From Pseudomonadota bacterium (GTDB lineage Bacteria > Pseudomonadota > Alphaproteobacteria > Rhizobiales > Hyphomicrobiaceae): 9,354 bases of DNA. The translations under genes were made by a program, and so were the position numbers. Location of the stretch: contig JAEYYJ010000161.1 of the NCBI GenBank assembly GCA_023430845.1, positions 1 through 9,354 of the forward strand, given 5' to 3'. This document shows, piece after piece, positions 6,873 to 9,354 of this stretch (position 1 is its first letter; every line of letters starts with the position of its first letter). The notes beneath the pieces are model-generated. The model ran no database searches. It was not told the DNA's origin and saw nothing but the letters and a program-made list of their open reading frames with translations.

Positions 6873-7949
6873 ATGAAGTCCAATACATCAACGGCCGCCG
6901 CGGCCCCAAGCGCCACCAACGGCGACGCCATCCTCTCCGTGCAGGACCTGCGCACGCACTTTTATACGCGCGATGGCGTCGTGCGGGCGGTCGATGGCGT
7001 CACGTTCGACCTCGCGCGCGGGGAAACGCTCTGCATTGTGGGCGAATCCGGCTGCGGCAAGAGCGTGACGGCTCTTTGCATCCTCGGCCTCATACCACCG
7101 AAGATCGGCAAGATCGTCGGCGGCTCCATTCGATTCGACGGAACGGAGCTGACGGCGGAAAGCGAACGCGAGATGCGCCGCATCCGGGGCAACCGCATCT
7201 CCATGATCTTCAAGGAGCCGATGACGTCGCTCAATCCCGTGTTGACCGTCGGCGAGCAGATCTCGGAATCTCTCCGCATCCATCAGCGGCTCGATCGCCG
7301 CGCGGCATGGGATCGGGCGATCGAAATGCTCTCTCTGGTCCGCATTGCCGATCCCAAGCGCCGCGCCGGTGAGTATCCGCACCAGCTCTCAGGCGGTATG
7401 CGCCAGCGCGTAATGATCGCCATGGCCCTCGCCTGCAATCCTCAGGTGCTCGTCGCCGACGAGCCGACGACGGCGCTCGACGTCACCATTCAGGCCCAGA
7501 TCCTGAACCTCATGCTCGAACTCAAGGATCGGCTTGGCACGGCGATCATCCTCATCACGCATGATCTCGGCGTCGTCGCGGAGACGGCGCAGCGGGTCAT
7601 CGTCATGTACGCCGGCCGCATGGTCGAGGAAGCCCCCGTTCGCGAGCTGCTCAACAACCCGAAGCATCCCTACACGCGCGGGCTCATCGGCTCCATTCCG
7701 CGGCGTAAGTCCGGTGGCGCACGCGGACGCGCGAGAGAGCGACTGCAGGAAATCAGCGGGCTCGTCCCCTCTCTGCGCGAACCCATCCCCGGCTGTGCTT
7801 TTGCGCCGCGCTGCGGTTTTGCGACCCCGCGCTGCATCGCCGAACAGCCGCCCTTCGAGTTGCACGGCCCACGGCACCATGCCGCCTGCTGGGAAGTCGC
7901 GCGGGTCGAGGCCACATCTTCTGATCAACTGGTGAGCAGCCCCACATGA
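6873..7949 (+). CDS. ABC transporter ATP-binding protein, DppD/OppD-like, with Lys in the Q-loop
   Basis: This 358-residue ATPase energises the importer from the cytoplasmic face. Visible motifs are Walker A GESGCGKS (57-64, Lys63), signature LSGGMRQ (172-178), Walker B VLVADE (192-197) with catalytic Glu197, and H-loop His230 in ITHD. The Q-loop reads [12 protein letters not shown] (111-122), so the usual glutamine at 114 is lysine (AAG at 7212-7214). The C-terminal oligopeptide-transporter domain has cysteines 308, 314, 321 and 339 (C-x5-C-x6-C-x17-C), a pattern reported to hold an iron-sulfur cluster in some DppD proteins. The ATG at 6873 follows AAGGG at 6858-6862; the longer upstream frame is a shadow of the permease gene. 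Its TGA overlaps the next ATG by four bases, implying coupled translation. Confidence 0.95.
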   Translation: MKSNTSTAAAAPSATNGDAILSVQDLRTHFYTRDGVVRAVDGVTFDLARGETLCIVGESGCGKSVTALCILGLIPPKIGKIVGGSIRFDGTELTAESEREMRRIRGNRISMIFKEPMTSLNPVLTVGEQISESLRIHQRLDRRAAWDRAIEMLSLVRIADPKRRAGEYPHQLSGGMRQRVMIAMALACNPQVLVADEPTTALDVTIQAQILNLMLELKDRLGTAIILITHDLGVVAETAQRVIVMYAGRMVEEAPVRELLNNPKHPYTRGLIGSIPRRKSGGARGRARERLQEISGLVPSLREPIPGCAFAPRCGFATPRCIAEQPPFELHGPRHHAACWEVARVEATSSDQLVSSPT

Positions 7950-8953
7950 ATGCCGCGGAAGTCGTTTTGAGAGTGAAGGATCTCAAGAAGCACTTTCCAG
8001 TGCATCGCGGTGTGCTCTCGCGTGTCGTTGCTCACGTGCAGGCCGTCGACGGCGTTTCGTTCGAGATCCGGCGCGGCGAAACGCTGTGTCTTGTCGGCGA
8101 GTCCGGTTGCGGCAAGTCCACGGTCGCGCGCAGCATCACGCGACTCGAGGAGCCGACGGCCGGCACGATCGAGCTCAACGGCGTCGACATCACAGCGCTC
8201 GACAGCGAACAGCTCCGCGCCCAGCGGCGCGAAATGCAGATGGTCTTCCAGGACCCCTATTCCTCGCTCAATCCGCGCCTCTCGGCCGGCGACATCGTCG
8301 GCGAGCCCCTCACCAACTTCGCTCTTGCACAGGGTTCTGAGCTGGAGCGACGCATTGCCAAGCTCTTCGAGCACGTAGGGCTGCGCCCTGAGGCCGTGGA
8401 TAAATACCCGCACGAGTTCTCCGGCGGACAGCGCCAGCGCCTTGGCATTGCGCGCGCACTCGCCGTGAACCCGAGCCTGATCATCGCGGACGAGCCGGTT
8501 TCGGCGCTCGACGTGTCCGTGCAGGCGCAGGTGCTCAACCTATTGATCGACCTGCAGGAGGAGTTCGACCTCGCGTATCTCTTCGTGTCGCACGATCTTG
8601 CGGTCGTCGAGCATATCGGGCATCGCGTTGCCGTTATGTACCTCGGCCGCATCGTCGAGCTTGCCGACAACGCCGATCTCTTCGGCACACCGCTGCATCC
8701 CTATACCGAGGCTCTGCTTGCGGCAGCACCCGTTCTCGACAGCGACGGGCCGCGCGAGCGCATTATCCTGCAAGGCGATGTTCCGAGCCCGATGAACCCT
8801 CCATCGGGCTGCCGATTCCACACCCGCTGCCCTTATGCGCTACCCGAGTGCAAGGAGACCGACCCGCCGCTGCTCGAGGTAAGACCCGGCCATCACGTCG
8901 CATGTCTGCGCCGCCCCGTGGGTGACAGCGGCGCGCCACTGAGCGCCGCGTAG
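7946..8953 (+). CDS. ABC transporter ATP-binding protein, DppF/OppF-like
   Basis: This 335-residue ATPase is the partner of the DppD-like subunit and starts in an ATGA overlap with it. All nucleotide-binding motifs look canonical: Walker A GESGCGKS (51-58, Lys57), Q-loop [12 protein letters not shown] (99-110, Gln102), signature FSGGQRQR (158-165), Walker B LIIADE (178-183) and H-loop His216 in VSHD. The C-terminal domain carries cysteines 289, 295, 302 and 320 with the same C-x5-C-x6-C-x17-C spacing as its partner. PYSSLNPRL and [11 protein letters not shown] are typical of the DppF branch. It is the last gene of the operon; no clear intrinsic terminator follows. Only a weak 5 bp stem (GGTCA 8958-8962, TGACC 8970-8974) is seen. 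Confidence 0.95.
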   Translation: MNAAEVVLRVKDLKKHFPVHRGVLSRVVAHVQAVDGVSFEIRRGETLCLVGESGCGKSTVARSITRLEEPTAGTIELNGVDITALDSEQLRAQRREMQMVFQDPYSSLNPRLSAGDIVGEPLTNFALAQGSELERRIAKLFEHVGLRPEAVDKYPHEFSGGQRQRLGIARALAVNPSLIIADEPVSALDVSVQAQVLNLLIDLQEEFDLAYLFVSHDLAVVEHIGHRVAVMYLGRIVELADNADLFGTPLHPYTEALLAAAPVLDSDGPRERIILQGDVPSPMNPPSGCRFHTRCPYALPECKETDPPLLEVRPGHHVACLRRPVGDSGAPLSAA

Positions 8954-9073
8954 TTCAGGTCAAGCAGTCTGACCAGGCACTCTGCCCAAGAACTTTCGAA
9001 CGTCTCAAGCAATTGATTTGAACGTGCGGTGCAGTCCCGTACGCGCTCACCGAGATATGAACCTCTGCAGGTG

Positions 9074-9085
9074 GCGCACGTGCGC
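9074..9085. repeat. Perfect 12 bp palindrome GCGCACGTGCGC
   Basis: The sequence equals its own reverse complement over 12 bases. It lies about 225 bp upstream of the gene at 9310 and 120 bp after the last ATPase stop. It may be a regulator binding site; its GC-rich composition makes chance occurrence plausible. Confidence 0.3.
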
Positions 9086-9166
9086 TTCCGCCCCACTCGC
9101 GCAGCATTTCAATCTCGACTCTGCACACAGACGGAGTACTTTCCCCGGGTGCTTTAGAGCTATCGA

Positions 9167-9180
9167 GCGATTGCAATCGC
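9167..9180. repeat. Perfect 14 bp palindrome GCGATTGCAATCGC, candidate operator
   Basis: Both halves match without error around a central TTGCAA, and the site lies 130 bp upstream of the next start codon in the lower-GC intergenic region. The form resembles binding sites of dimeric repressors of the LacI or GntR kind, but the regulator is unknown and none is encoded in the window. Confidence 0.4.
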
Positions 9181-9309
9181 ATCAATGCCGAGTTCAACCA
9201 AAGGAGGTCGTGAAAGGCGCGGGGCCGCCACGTCGCCGACCCCGATCGGAACAAAATCCAGGCATACGCTGAAAGAAGTCACGCATCATAAGCTGACAAG
9301 GAGGAAGCA

Positions 9310-9354
9310 ATGTCCAAGGAAACGATTACGCTTACCCGCCGCAATTTGTTGACG
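9310..9354 (+). CDS. Start of a gene with a putative Tat signal peptide (only 15 codons in window)
   Basis: An ATG at 9310 follows a strong AAGGAGG (9298-9304) at normal spacing and opens MSKETITLTRRNLLT up to the window edge. TRRNLL fits the twin-arginine motif (S/T-R-R-x-F/L-L), and a hydrophobic core would be expected next but is not visible. The product is therefore probably exported folded to the periplasm. Given the transporter next door, a second solute-binding protein is a reasonable guess, but a redox enzyme or another Tat substrate is equally possible. Confidence 0.7.
   Translation, partial: MSKETITLTRRNLLT

Larger units (their letters stand above)
8954..9309. other. Non-coding region between the operon and the next gene
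   Basis: This 356 bp stretch has no gene I can support. Base composition drops from the surrounding coding level; a hand count of 8961-9020 gives 29 G/C in 60. The open frames across it lack any recognisable motif. It contains two perfect palindromes (9074-9085 and 9167-9180) and an isolated AAAGGAGGT (9200-9208) whose only nearby start, GTG at 9210, is too close and gives 20 arginine/proline-rich residues. A promoter for the gene at 9310 is expected here, but I cannot point to convincing -35/-10 boxes. Confidence 0.6.

Noticed and set aside
8958..8974. Hairpin after the last ATPase gene as an operon terminator
   Set aside because: The stem has only five base pairs and no T-run follows.
8955..9254. 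Minus-strand frame of 99 codons in the right intergenic region
   Set aside because: No recognisable motif or plausible ribosome binding site was identified, and it covers the palindromes; I could not support it as a gene or as a transposase remnant.
9200..9272. AAAGGAGGT followed by a GTG-started 20-residue frame
   Set aside because: The Shine-Dalgarno sequence is only two bases from the GTG, too close for efficient initiation, and the peptide is an arginine/proline-rich string.

Overview
The window looks like chromosomal DNA from a GC-rich alphaproteobacterium, most likely of the Hyphomicrobiales (Rhizobiales) type. This is inferred from the strong G/C bias at third codon positions, the gene families and the gene order; no rRNA or other marker gene is present to confirm it. 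I see no mobile element, CRISPR array, tRNA or rRNA.

Left part (1-1813). A class V, PLP-dependent aminotransferase/cysteine-desulfurase-like gene runs leftward off the window (892 to 1). Opposite it, after a 196 bp divergent gap holding two inverted repeats, is a small GNAT-like protein of the COG2388 type (1089-1382). Just beyond, on the minus strand, is a possible 30-residue membrane microprotein (1398-1490) with its own Shine-Dalgarno sequence. The rest of this stretch is non-coding. It contains a well-spaced match to a sigma-54 (-24/-12) promoter at 1706-1720, pointing into the operon.

Central part (1814-8953). This is one compact, co-directional operon: an M81-family (MlrC-like) zinc peptidase, then a complete peptide/nickel-type ABC importer consisting of a periplasmic solute-binding protein, DppB-like and DppC-like permeases, and DppD-like and DppF-like ATPases. 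Gaps are short (36, 112, 11 and 13 bp, then a 4 bp ATGA overlap). The only large gap, between binding protein and first permease, holds two perfect hairpins. These probably set the high ratio of binding protein to permease. The layout suggests that a peptide-like substrate is captured in the periplasm, imported with ATP, and opened or processed by the M81 enzyme in the cytoplasm.

Right part (8954-9354). A 356 bp non-coding stretch with lower GC and two perfect palindromes leads to the first 15 codons of another gene. It has a strong ribosome binding site and a start with a twin-arginine motif (TRRNLL), so it probably encodes a Tat-exported protein, perhaps another binding protein.

Most of the window is a recognisable accessory transport operon. 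The points worth a second look are the sigma-54 promoter and structured leader, the lysine in place of the Q-loop glutamine in the DppD-like ATPase, the tandem hairpins, the microprotein candidate, and the pairing of an M81 peptidase with a peptide importer.
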